Shown one piece after another: positions 28,970 to 36,700 of a stretch of 64,000 nt of DNA. The translations under genes were made by a program, and so were the position numbers. The first letter of the stretch is position 1. Each line of letters begins with the position of its first letter. Origin of the DNA: Treponema_C sp050320395 (GTDB lineage: Bacteria; Spirochaetota; Spirochaetia; Treponematales; Treponemataceae); NCBI RefSeq assembly GCF_050320395.1, contig NZ_CP144459.1, positions 1,612,001 to 1,676,000 on the forward strand, given 5' to 3'. Under the pieces are notes generated by a model. That model worked only from the letters and a program-made list of their open reading frames with translations. It ran no database searches and was not told the DNA's origin.

Positions 28970-31111
28970 TTATAACACTTTTAAAATCGAAATACTGACG
29001 TCTTCTTCCGCATCTTTTTCGGCAAAGTCTCTCAAAACACCGTCGAGGGTTTCGCATATTTTTGCGGCAGGCTGCTTTAAATTTTGCAAAAGAACCGTTT
29101 GAATACGATTTTTACCGAAACGTTCTCCGCGAAGAGATTTTGTCTCGATACATCCGCCCGTTACGGCAGCCAGCACGTCGCCGGAAGAAAGCTGAATCTT
29201 TTTGATTTTAATGAGAGAAGAAATATCCGGCACAAAGCCAAGGATTTTTCCGTCTCCCTGAATTTCTATCATATTGTTATATGTTTTGTTATACATAAAC
29301 AATGCCGCCAAGGCACAGTTTGCATAGTACAACATCCTTGACTTCATATCGATAAGACAAAACATACCGGCAAAATAAGTACCGCGCGGCATATTTTCCC
29401 GTATAAAGGCATTTACCTTTTGAATCAATTCTTTAAAATCGCGGGTTTCCGCCAAAAAAACAGGAATCATTGATTTCAAAATGGACATAAGCATACTGGC
29501 ATTCAAGCCCTTGCCGCTTAAGTCGCCTATAACGCCTATATAACGGTGAGCATCGAGCCTTATAAAATCCGTAAAGCCGCTTCCCAAAGAACGTGAGCTT
29601 AAGGAAACCGCAGAGGCATCAAAGCCCGGATAAACCGGCATATCCGTTTTTTTATGCAGGGATTGAATAACCTGCGACGAAAAGCGGATTTCACGGCCGA
29701 CAAGAGCTATCAATTCTTCGTTTGCAATATTTTTAAGATAATAGCCGGTTAAAAAAAAGCGCGAATACAGTTTGTTGAAAATTTCATAATCGTAATCCGT
29801 ATAAGGCTGTTCGGTTTTACGCGCGCCTAAAAGTATAAGCGCAAAAAGACGGGCTCCCTCATTCAATAAAATCATAACCGAGCTGTCGGTTTGCTCAAAC
29901 ATAGCATTCAGCTTTGATGAAATGGGGGAAAGCTCGTGAACGGTATCGCAGTGGGTTTTAAATACGATACGGCGCTGCATATTCAAAAGCGAAGAAAACA
30001 CCGGATCATCCAAATCGAATTCGGATTTGTCGCCTTTAAGAGAATAACGGGTAGTCAGTTTTCCCGCATTGTTATCGGTTAAAATAACAACGTTGAGGGT
30101 GTGAATATTATTTTGCAAAATCTGGGCAAAGCGTACATCGATTTGCATATCGATGTCGCCGAAATTCAAGGCCGCAAAATCGGCTTCCAGCCTGTCGGCA
30201 TAAAACTCTTCCGCCTGACGCCCCATATCAAATAAATATCGCTGTAAAGCATAGGTAAATAAAAACAATGCGGCCGTCGAAACGCCGACAATCAAAAAAA
30301 AGACGGGACTGTCCATACCGACAAAGACACGGAAAAGAGAAAATACAACGGCCGAAAGAGCGGCAGGAATAATATAGGTTAACCCGAAACCGGCCGCTGT
30401 GCGGAAAAACGAATTAAGGCTGAACAGGGATTGGATACGCCCGATAAGATAAAACAAAAACAGCACAAAACCGTATACATAGGGCAAAAGAAAGAGAAAA
30501 AAAGGCTGCGACGGTATGCGTGAGGCCGATATAATCAGGGTAAACAAAACGGCTCCTGCAGCGATAGCGGCAATACACAGCAGTATATGCCGGCGTATGA
30601 GGCGCTTTGACAGCAATTCATACTTAAAGAAAAGCACAAGAACCGATAAACCCGGAAACACGTATATAAGCAGTATTTTATACAGGCCAAAACGGTCCAA
30701 AGATGATGAACCTATCAATTTGCTTAATACCGTTAAACGGCCGTCCGTATCGAAGTATACCGAATCAAAAAGAAAAAAGACGGTATAAAATGAAAACGCT
30801 ATTGCCGCTATTTTCAATATACGTACAAAAAGATTATTACGGAAATCCGGATAGAGGGCGCACCAGCTTAACATTAAAATCGATTGTACCGCAGGAAGCC
30901 AAATAAAAAAACGCAGAGAAGTCGCGCTCAAGCCCCATTGATTTATTAAAACAAAGAGTACGCAAAGAGCGGAAATCACAGCCCACAAAGCTTGAAGTAA
31001 GAGCATATTGATAAAGGCTTTGTTTTTCCCGTCCGAAGAACGAAAGTCGATAACAAACGAGAGTCCGAATAAAGCGGCGGCGCACATCAGGTTCAATATA
31101 AAAAATATCAT
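28970..31111 (-). CDS. Membrane-bound SpoIIE/PP2C phosphatase with polytopic sensor
   Basis: Encodes 713 aa. Residues 1-290 hold about eight or nine hydrophobic segments, a multi-pass sensor-like region. Residues about 300-440 resemble a GAF-type fold. The C-terminal 230 residues are a SpoIIE PP2C domain with IGVIGDLSGKGLNASMLMSILKSM (metal-binding Asp in GDLSGKG), FAGMFCLIDMKSRMLYYANCA and GDVLAAVTGGCIETK. The last motif usually reads SDGxxE, so Thr-Gly replaces Ser-Asp and one metal-ligand Asp may be missing. Probably dephosphorylates the STAS protein downstream. Overlaps the other phosphatase gene by four bases. Confidence 0.85.
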   Translation of the reverse strand: MIFFILNLMCAAALFGLSFVIDFRSSDGKNKAFINMLLLQALWAVISALCVLFVLINQWGLSATSLRFFIWLPAVQSILMLSWCALYPDFRNNLFVRILKIAAIAFSFYTVFFLFDSVYFDTDGRLTVLSKLIGSSSLDRFGLYKILLIYVFPGLSVLVLFFKYELLSKRLIRRHILLCIAAIAAGAVLFTLIISASRIPSQPFFLFLLPYVYGFVLFLFYLIGRIQSLFSLNSFFRTAAGFGLTYIIPAALSAVVFSLFRVFVGMDSPVFFLIVGVSTAALFLFTYALQRYLFDMGRQAEEFYADRLEADFAALNFGDIDMQIDVRFAQILQNNIHTLNVVILTDNNAGKLTTRYSLKGDKSEFDLDDPVFSSLLNMQRRIVFKTHCDTVHELSPISSKLNAMFEQTDSSVMILLNEGARLFALILLGARKTEQPYTDYDYEIFNKLYSRFFLTGYYLKNIANEELIALVGREIRFSSQVIQSLHKKTDMPVYPGFDASAVSLSSRSLGSGFTDFIRLDAHRYIGVIGDLSGKGLNASMLMSILKSMIPVFLAETRDFKELIQKVNAFIRENMPRGTYFAGMFCLIDMKSRMLYYANCALAALFMYNKTYNNMIEIQGDGKILGFVPDISSLIKIKKIQLSSGDVLAAVTGGCIETKSLRGERFGKNRIQTVLLQNLKQPAAKICETLDGVLRDFAEKDAEEDVSISILKVL

Positions 31112-32493
31112 ACGGATTCTCCCACTTTAAGGGCAAGCATCGTTATATCATCGCGGATTTGACCTCCGCTGTATGCGAATATCAAATCCGATATATCGTT
31201 GATAAAACTGCGTGCCGATTTTACAAAGGACTTTTTCAACAGGCGTTCGTATTGCTCGGTTTCTCCCAATTCAATACCCGTTTCATTCATGGTTTCCGAA
31301 ACACCGTCGGATGCGATTAACAAAACATCTCCGGTATAGAGCTTTTGCTCCGCAGGTTCAACATCTTCCATAGCGATAATACCGACCAAACTTGCATTCG
31401 ACTTTAAATACCGCAAGCGGCCGCCTTCAAGCGAACGCGAAATGATAACGGGATCCGACATTGAAGCGTTTATATATTTTACGGTCATTTTCTTTGTATC
31501 TATAAGACCGATAAACATAACGGTGTACTTATCGTCAAGGTTCATACTTTTAATCGCCTTGTCTACCGATGTAATAATACCGCGCAAATTTTCTTTATCT
31601 TTAAGAATCTTTACCGTATTCATAACCAGGCCCATAATAAGAGCGGCCGCCAATCCCTTACCCGATACGTCTCCGAGCATTACAAGGGTTTTTTCGGGAC
31701 TGATGGGTAACACCGTATAATAGTCGCCGGATACGTTTACGAGGGGACGATAATAGGCCGCTATATCGAGCTTGGGGATTTTCGGCATGGTTTTCGGCAA
31801 AAAGGATTTTTGCGTATCGGCCAAAAGAGCCCATTCCTTCGAGAGGGAACTGATTTCGGACATTTTTGTAATCGTCTTTTCACACAGCTGAAAACGCTTA
31901 AACTCGTCAAAGAGTTTTTCAAAAATAACCTCGTCAAATAAGCGCGTATAACGGCAAAAAAAGTATACGTGCCGTTTTTCCGATACGAGAAAAAATCCGT
32001 GAGCTCCGGAGGTTTCGGATACAAGGCCCAAATTCCGCTCAAAAAAGTACCATCCGTCTTTCCAATCGGCATTGAAATTCAGATTCAGCTTTTGTAAGGT
32101 TTCTTCCTGAGAGGCAATATGAGAGGGACTGCTGTATAAAACACGGCTGTCCGCCTTATCCACATATAAAACGGAAATTCCTCCCTCATCTTCACAAACG
32201 TCGCAGACCGATTTGATAAAGTCATCAAGAGTATAGGAAAAACGCAAGCGCTCGATAAAACGCGCCAAGAGGCCCGTGTCTCCCTCATAGAGGATTTTTT
32301 GTTCAACCCGTTTCGATAAAAATCGGTTAAGGTGATAGCGGATAATAAACAGAATACATAAAATAATAAAAGCCGTTACCCATGAAAAAACAAAGCCCGC
32401 ATTTTCGGTTAAAGAAAAGGTAATCAGGGTAAAAAGAATACATGCAATAATAAATGAAAGCACCGTTATAAGGGCTTGTTTTTGCTTAAGCAT
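31108..32493 (-). CDS. SpoIIE/PP2C phosphatase with N-terminal membrane anchor
   Basis: Encodes 461 aa. Two membrane segments at about residues 7-30 and 34-52 precede a GAF-like domain (about 75-200), then a SpoIIE-type PP2C domain with SGDYYTVLPI, MLGDVSGKGLAAALIMGLVMNTV, FIGLIDTKKMTVKYINA and LLIASDGVSETMNE. All the expected metal-binding Asp residues are present, unlike its downstream partner. First gene of the phosphatase-phosphatase-STAS-carboxypeptidase operon, with its own promoter at 32546-32574. Confidence 0.88.
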   Translation of the reverse strand: MLKQKQALITVLSFIIACILFTLITFSLTENAGFVFSWVTAFIILCILFIIRYHLNRFLSKRVEQKILYEGDTGLLARFIERLRFSYTLDDFIKSVCDVCEDEGGISVLYVDKADSRVLYSSPSHIASQEETLQKLNLNFNADWKDGWYFFERNLGLVSETSGAHGFFLVSEKRHVYFFCRYTRLFDEVIFEKLFDEFKRFQLCEKTITKMSEISSLSKEWALLADTQKSFLPKTMPKIPKLDIAAYYRPLVNVSGDYYTVLPISPEKTLVMLGDVSGKGLAAALIMGLVMNTVKILKDKENLRGIITSVDKAIKSMNLDDKYTVMFIGLIDTKKMTVKYINASMSDPVIISRSLEGGRLRYLKSNASLVGIIAMEDVEPAEQKLYTGDVLLIASDGVSETMNETGIELGETEQYERLLKKSFVKSARSFINDISDLIFAYSGGQIRDDITMLALKVGESV

Positions 32494-32545
32494 ACTGTCT
32501 CCCTAAAGCACACATATTTACATAGCGGAACAGCCGCACCCCGAC

Positions 32546-32574
32546 AGTATAGCATTACGAAGACAAAATAACAA
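32546..32574 (-). promoter_or_regulatory. Sigma-70-type promoter for the SpoIIE operon
   Basis: Minus strand TTGTTA (32574-32569) and TATACT (32551-32546) with a 17-bp spacer, in the gap between flgJ and the first phosphatase gene. Confidence 0.6.
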
Positions 32575-32596
32575 TAAGGATTTTCGGAAAGTTTTC

Positions 32597-33040
32597 TTAT
32601 TTTTGCGACAACTGCATATACACTTGATCGGCTAAACCGAAGCCGGCATTTTTAGTCATCGTAACTGCAAGTTCGTCGTAAAACATATCTTCGTACATTT
32701 TATGCGCATAGCTCGCCTTTTCGCCGGTAACCGATGCTCCCGTTAAAGAGCCGCGCATCGATGAAAGCATTATTTTGATGATATAGGATTCCAGCTCCAT
32801 CGATTTTTCGTACAAAAGACTTGTTTTATCTATCTTTTTTTGAGCTGAAGAAGCGGAAGCCGAATTAGCGGCGGCTCCCGCCGGCAGGGCGGCTTTATCG
32901 GCGGCATTTGTAAAGCTGTTTTTAAAATCGGAAACATAATCGCCGTTTATTTTATAGTCAAGGCGTTTTTGTATGTTTTGAGCCGCCTCTATATCGCGCG
33001 CGCCGCCGTAACGCATCATAGCACCGTTTATTATGTCCAT
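32597..33040 (-). CDS. flgJ: Flagellar rod-binding protein FlgJ (N-terminal domain only)
   Basis: Encodes 147 aa matching the rod-binding domain of FlgJ: KSMELESYIIKIMLSSMRGSL, then YAHKMYEDMFYDELAVTMTKNAGFGLADQVYMQL. The muramidase domain found in enterobacterial FlgJ is absent, as is usual in spirochetes. It helps assemble the periplasmic flagellar rod. An Ala/Ser-rich insert lies at about residues 48-68. Third gene of flgF-flgG-flgJ. Confidence 0.9.
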   Translation of the reverse strand: MDIINGAMMRYGGARDIEAAQNIQKRLDYKINGDYVSDFKNSFTNAADKAALPAGAAANSASASSAQKKIDKTSLLYEKSMELESYIIKIMLSSMRGSLTGASVTGEKASYAHKMYEDMFYDELAVTMTKNAGFGLADQVYMQLSQK

Positions 33041-33079
33041 TCCCCTACCCCTTTACGGTTATTTATCGTTTGACGGTAT

Positions 33080-33874
33080 TTACCGCTTTAAGCCGGCGGC
33101 CGTTGCAAGCATGGAATCGCTTGTTTGAATAGCCTTGGAGTTAAACTCGTAGGCGCGCTGTGCGACAATCATTTGCACCAATTCGTTTACAACCGAAACG
33201 TTCGACATTTCCAAAAACTTGTGGATGGTTTTTCCGAATCCGTCAAATCCGGGGCGGCCGGGAATCGCCTCTCCGGAAGCGTTTGTAACGATAAAGAGGT
33301 TGTCCCCTTCGGCTTGCAAACCCACAGGGTTCGGAAAGCGGTATAATTCAAGCTGGCCTATATCGAGCGGATCGTCGTTTCCGGCAACCTTAACGCTAAC
33401 CCTGCCCGTTTTGGTAACGTTGAGCGTTTCGATAATAAAATTTTCGGGCATAATGATTTCGGGCATTACGCGAAGCCCGTTATTCGTTACCAGCTGTCCG
33501 GTCGAATCGACTTTAAAAGAGCCGTCTCTTGTGTAAGCGTAGCTTCCGTCATACTGCTGAACGCGGAAAAAACCTTCGCCCATAATGGCCACATCGCTTA
33601 TGTTTTCGGTATTTTGCAAAGAACCCTGATTAAACATGCGCTGGGTTGCGCCCAAACGTACACCGTTTCCCATTTGAATACCGACAGGCGTTACCGTATC
33701 TTCGGTTGCAGGCGTTCCTGCAAGCTTTAAGTTTTGATATACCAAATCTTCAAACTCGGCGCGTTTCTTTTTAAAGCCTGTCGTATTGACGTTTGCCAGG
33801 TTGTTTGAAATCGTGTCTATCTGTAATTGCTGACCGTTCATGCCGGTCGCCGCACTCCATAAACTTCGTACCAT
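33080..33874 (-). CDS. flgG: Flagellar distal rod protein FlgG
   Basis: Encodes 264 aa, normal length. N-terminal rod motif SLWSAATGMNGQQLQIDTISNNLANVNTTGFKKKRAEF, the central GEGFFRV and YTRDGSFKVDSTGQLVTN, and C-terminal VNELVQMIVAQRAYEFNSKAIQTSDSML helix that packs in the rod. Exported by the flagellar type III apparatus. Preceded by flgF and followed by flgJ. Confidence 0.97.
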   Translation of the reverse strand: MVRSLWSAATGMNGQQLQIDTISNNLANVNTTGFKKKRAEFEDLVYQNLKLAGTPATEDTVTPVGIQMGNGVRLGATQRMFNQGSLQNTENISDVAIMGEGFFRVQQYDGSYAYTRDGSFKVDSTGQLVTNNGLRVMPEIIMPENFIIETLNVTKTGRVSVKVAGNDDPLDIGQLELYRFPNPVGLQAEGDNLFIVTNASGEAIPGRPGFDGFGKTIHKFLEMSNVSVVNELVQMIVAQRAYEFNSKAIQTSDSMLATAAGLKR

Positions 33875-33917
33875 ATCAGCCTCTTTTATCCTTTAACTGT
33901 CCTTTAGTGTCCGCTTG

Positions 33918-34718
33918 TTATCCGCGAAGTGAAGCGGTTTTGCTCCATAAGACACTCATCATACTGTCTTGCGCCTGAACGGTTTTTTGATTCGCTTCAT
34001 AAGCGCGGTTGACTTCTATCATGCGTACCATTTCGTTTACAACATTGACATTCGAAGTTTCGACAAAGCCCTGCAAAAAGACGGGCCGCTGTTCGCCTTC
34101 GGCAATATAGGCGGGGCCGGAAATATCGGTTTCATAGTACAAACTTGAGCCCTGTTTTTTTAAGTAGCGCTCGTTTTCAAAACGGACGGTTTTAAAGCGC
34201 TCTATTTCGCGCATGTCTTCGGAATCGTATATAATACCGTCTTTGTCTACAAAAAAGCGGGTATCTGCAACGTAGATGGTGCCCTTTTCGCCTAAAACCG
34301 GATAACCTTCTTTGGTTTCAAGCAAGCCCTCTTTTCCGATCATAAAGTTGCCGTTGCGCGTATAGCGCTCCCCCTGAGGAGTCAACACGGTAAAAAAACC
34401 CTTGCCCGAAAGCGCCATATCGGTCGTACTCGTCGTTTCCTTATAGGAACCTTGAGAAAAGTCGGTAAAGGCTTCGTTTGTTTCGACACCCAAACCCAAT
34501 TTTCCGATAATCGGAGCCGCATCGGCCGAACCGAAGGGAGTTTTATACACCCCGTCGTTACGCGTGCGGCGAATCAGAAGTTCGGAAAAGTTTTTACTTA
34601 CCGCAGTATCGCGCTTAAAGCCGGTTGTATCGACATTAGCCAAGTTATTTGAAATAACGTCCAAGCGGTTTTGCTGTGCGGTCATACCGCTCGCTCCGGT
34701 GTACCATCCTCTAATCAT
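33918..34718 (-). CDS. flgF: Flagellar rod protein FlgF
   Basis: Encodes 266 aa, a paralogue of FlgG: YTGASGMTAQQNRLDVISNNLANVDTTGFKRD at the start, SGKGFFTVLTPQGERYTRNGNF in the middle, and VNEMVRMIEVNRAYEANQKTVQAQDSMM at the end. Part of the proximal/distal rod of the periplasmic flagellum. First gene of the flgF-flgG-flgJ unit, behind a sigma-28-like promoter. Ribosome site GTGAGG. Confidence 0.96.
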   Translation of the reverse strand: MIRGWYTGASGMTAQQNRLDVISNNLANVDTTGFKRDTAVSKNFSELLIRRTRNDGVYKTPFGSADAAPIIGKLGLGVETNEAFTDFSQGSYKETTSTTDMALSGKGFFTVLTPQGERYTRNGNFMIGKEGLLETKEGYPVLGEKGTIYVADTRFFVDKDGIIYDSEDMREIERFKTVRFENERYLKKQGSSLYYETDISGPAYIAEGEQRPVFLQGFVETSNVNVVNEMVRMIEVNRAYEANQKTVQAQDSMMSVLWSKTASLRG

Positions 34719-34735
34719 AATACCTCACGTATTGA

Positions 34736-34762
34736 TTATCGGCGTTTTATTTTTTCACTTGA
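34736..34762 (-). promoter_or_regulatory. Sigma-28 (FliA)-type flagellar promoter
   Basis: On the minus strand a perfect GCCGATAA (34743-34736) is preceded, at the canonical 11-bp distance, by TCAAGTGA (34762-34755), 5 of 8 matches to TAAAGTTT. It is directly upstream of flgF, consistent with late-class flagellar control. The transcript would have only about 10 nt of leader. Confidence 0.6.
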
Positions 34763-34769
34763 GATTCTT

Positions 34770-35372
34770 CTACTTAAAGAATGAAGCAGCGGATTCGCGT
34801 ATAAGCATGGCAACCGTTTCCGTAATCTGGCGCGGTTTAACTTCGATATTTCCCTGCACATAGCCCAAATAAACCGAAATAAGACCGCCTGCAAACAATT
34901 CAAGGGCAATGCGGAACTGAGCCTTTGTTCTCAGTTTTTCGGGAACGGTTTTATCGGCGGAAATGTATTCAATCAGGATTTTTTTTATTTGGTCGGTAAA
35001 GCCGATTGAAGCCGTATGCAGGTTTATACGGCGGTAAAAGTCGAAGTTATCCGACAGAAGCTTTTCGACACGCAATAAAAGCGGCATAGGGTCGCGTAAA
35101 AAGTTCGTAAAATTGAATTCGGATAAAAAACCCTGAACATCGCCGAAAATTCCGTCGGCTATTTCCATCAAAACGTCCATAGGATTGGAATAATGGGCAT
35201 AAAATGTTCCGCGGTTTAAATCGGCTTCCCGCACAATATCGGACACCGAAATCTTATCTATGGGCTTGGTTTGCATGAGCGTAACGTATGCATCGCGTAT
35301 TAATTTGCGCGAACGAAGAGCACTGCGGTATTCGGCTTTTTTGTTTGCGCCTTTTTTTTCAATGTCGGACAT
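34770..35372 (-). CDS. TetR-family transcriptional regulator
   Basis: Encodes 200 aa. Residues about 20-65 are a TetR helix-turn-helix: ALRSRKLIRDAYVTLMQTK, then ISVSDIVREADLNRGTFYAHYSNPMDVL. The C-terminal ligand domain is not assignable to a ligand. It is divergent from an RND efflux operon with a palindrome between them, the usual arrangement for repression of the pump, possibly with autoregulation. It lies 51 bp upstream of flgF on the same strand. Confidence 0.9.
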   Translation of the reverse strand: MSDIEKKGANKKAEYRSALRSRKLIRDAYVTLMQTKPIDKISVSDIVREADLNRGTFYAHYSNPMDVLMEIADGIFGDVQGFLSEFNFTNFLRDPMPLLLRVEKLLSDNFDFYRRINLHTASIGFTDQIKKILIEYISADKTVPEKLRTKAQFRIALELFAGGLISVYLGYVQGNIEVKPRQITETVAMLIRESAASFFK

Positions 35373-35420
35373 ATTCGCCCCCTTTTATTCATTTTTGATA
35401 AATTCGTCATTCTTTTGTCG

Positions 35421-35449
35421 TTGCCATACAGAGGATTACTTGTTATACT
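35421..35449 (+). promoter_or_regulatory. Sigma-70-type promoter for the RND efflux operon
   Basis: TTGCCA (35421-35426) and TATACT (35444-35449) with a 17-bp spacer, immediately followed by the palindrome at 35456-35492. Confidence 0.65.
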
Positions 35450-35455
35450 ATGATT

Positions 35456-35492
35456 GAAATAAAAAATCAACAAATGATTGATTTTGAATTTC
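35456..35492. promoter_or_regulatory. Candidate TetR operator palindrome
   Basis: Imperfect two-part inverted repeat: GAAAT and AAAATCA (35456-35469) mirror TGATTTT and ATTTC (35479-35492) around a 9-bp centre. It starts 7 bp after the -10, so a bound regulator would block initiation of the RND operon. The divergent TetR gene is the obvious candidate ligand. Confidence 0.6.
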
Positions 35493-35584
35493 AGAGTGAT
35501 TTTGTTTTTTAGCCCGATTTTATCGATTATATCGATTTTGTCATAGTGTCGATTTACGGGCGGCAAAGAACCGGAGAAGAGTTT

Positions 35585-36700
35585 ATGGGAAGAATAAAAA
35601 AAATAAAGCTCATTGTCCGGGCTGTGTTGATTACGGCGGCGGCGGGAGGGGCTTTCGGTATTTTTAATGCACAAAGAAAAAAAGTTTCCTACACTCCCCC
35701 GTCCCCTCCGATAAAAATCATACGGCCGCAAAAAACGACCATCGAACAAAGCTTAACATTCAGCTCCTATGTCGAAGCGCTGTCGGTTATTCCGGTTATA
35801 CCCCTTGTAAGCGGAAGAATTGTCGAATATCCGGCCAAAACGGGTATGGAAGTGCATGAAGGCGATATCCTTGCACAAATAGACAAAGAACCCTTTACAC
35901 AGGGAATGCTGCAGGCAAAGGCGGCTTATGAAAGTGCCGAAAACGCATATAACCGGATAAGCGCATTGTATAAATCGAACGGAGTCAGTTTACAGGATGT
36001 TGAAACCGCAGGAGCGCGAAGAGACAGCAGTAAGGCGGCCTATGAATTATCTCTGCTCCAATTAAATCATGCGGACGTGCGTTCTCCCGTTTCCGGCACG
36101 ATTTTAAAAGCGCCCTTGGCAAAGGGCGGTACCGCCAATCCGCAGCAGCCGGCCGCTCTTATAGCCGATTTAAACACATTGATTGTACGCGTTCATATAC
36201 CGGAAAAATATGTTCCTGTATTCGCCGAAAAAGCCGAAACCCTTTCGGTTTATGTCGAAAGGCGCCTTTCGACCGAACGGCCCGAAAACGCAGAGCTTTC
36301 AAAACCTGTACGCGCAAAGGCCGTAATCGATACAATAAGCCCTTATATACAAGCCGATACAAAAACCTTTGAAGCGGTATTTAAATTGAATGAGCATATA
36401 GAACTTTTTAAACCGGGAATGTTTACCGAAGTTCATATAGTGTACGGCGCATATAAGGATGTTCCGTCTTTACCCCTCGCGGTTTTAAAAAACGACGGCA
36501 GCTGTTATACTTACAATCCGGTAAAAAAAAATGTAACCGTACGTAATTTTCCCGTACCCGTTAAAGATAATCTTAATTTTATGGTTCCGGAAGAATTTTC
36601 GCAGGAATGGTTCGTTCTTTCCGGAAGCTATCGGGTATTTGACGGCCAAAGCGTGGAAGTTATAGAAGAAAACGGTCTTAAAAAAACGGAGCACCTATGA
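35585..36700 (+). CDS. RND efflux periplasmic adaptor (membrane fusion protein)
   Basis: Links an inner-membrane RND pump to an outer-membrane channel. Start chosen at ATG 35585 with GGAGAAGAG upstream (an in-frame GTG at 35546 lacks a ribosome site); 371 aa. One N-terminal membrane segment, then the biotinyl-lipoyl-like domain (VSGRIVEYPAKTGMEVHEGDILAQID), a short helical hairpin (AKAAYESAENAYNRISALY), HADVRSPVSGTILKA and the beta-barrel domain. Overlaps the pump gene by four bases. No TolC-type partner is beside it. Confidence 0.92.
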   Translation: MGRIKKIKLIVRAVLITAAAGGAFGIFNAQRKKVSYTPPSPPIKIIRPQKTTIEQSLTFSSYVEALSVIPVIPLVSGRIVEYPAKTGMEVHEGDILAQIDKEPFTQGMLQAKAAYESAENAYNRISALYKSNGVSLQDVETAGARRDSSKAAYELSLLQLNHADVRSPVSGTILKAPLAKGGTANPQQPAALIADLNTLIVRVHIPEKYVPVFAEKAETLSVYVERRLSTERPENAELSKPVRAKAVIDTISPYIQADTKTFEAVFKLNEHIELFKPGMFTEVHIVYGAYKDVPSLPLAVLKNDGSCYTYNPVKKNVTVRNFPVPVKDNLNFMVPEEFSQEWFVLSGSYRVFDGQSVEVIEENGLKKTEHL

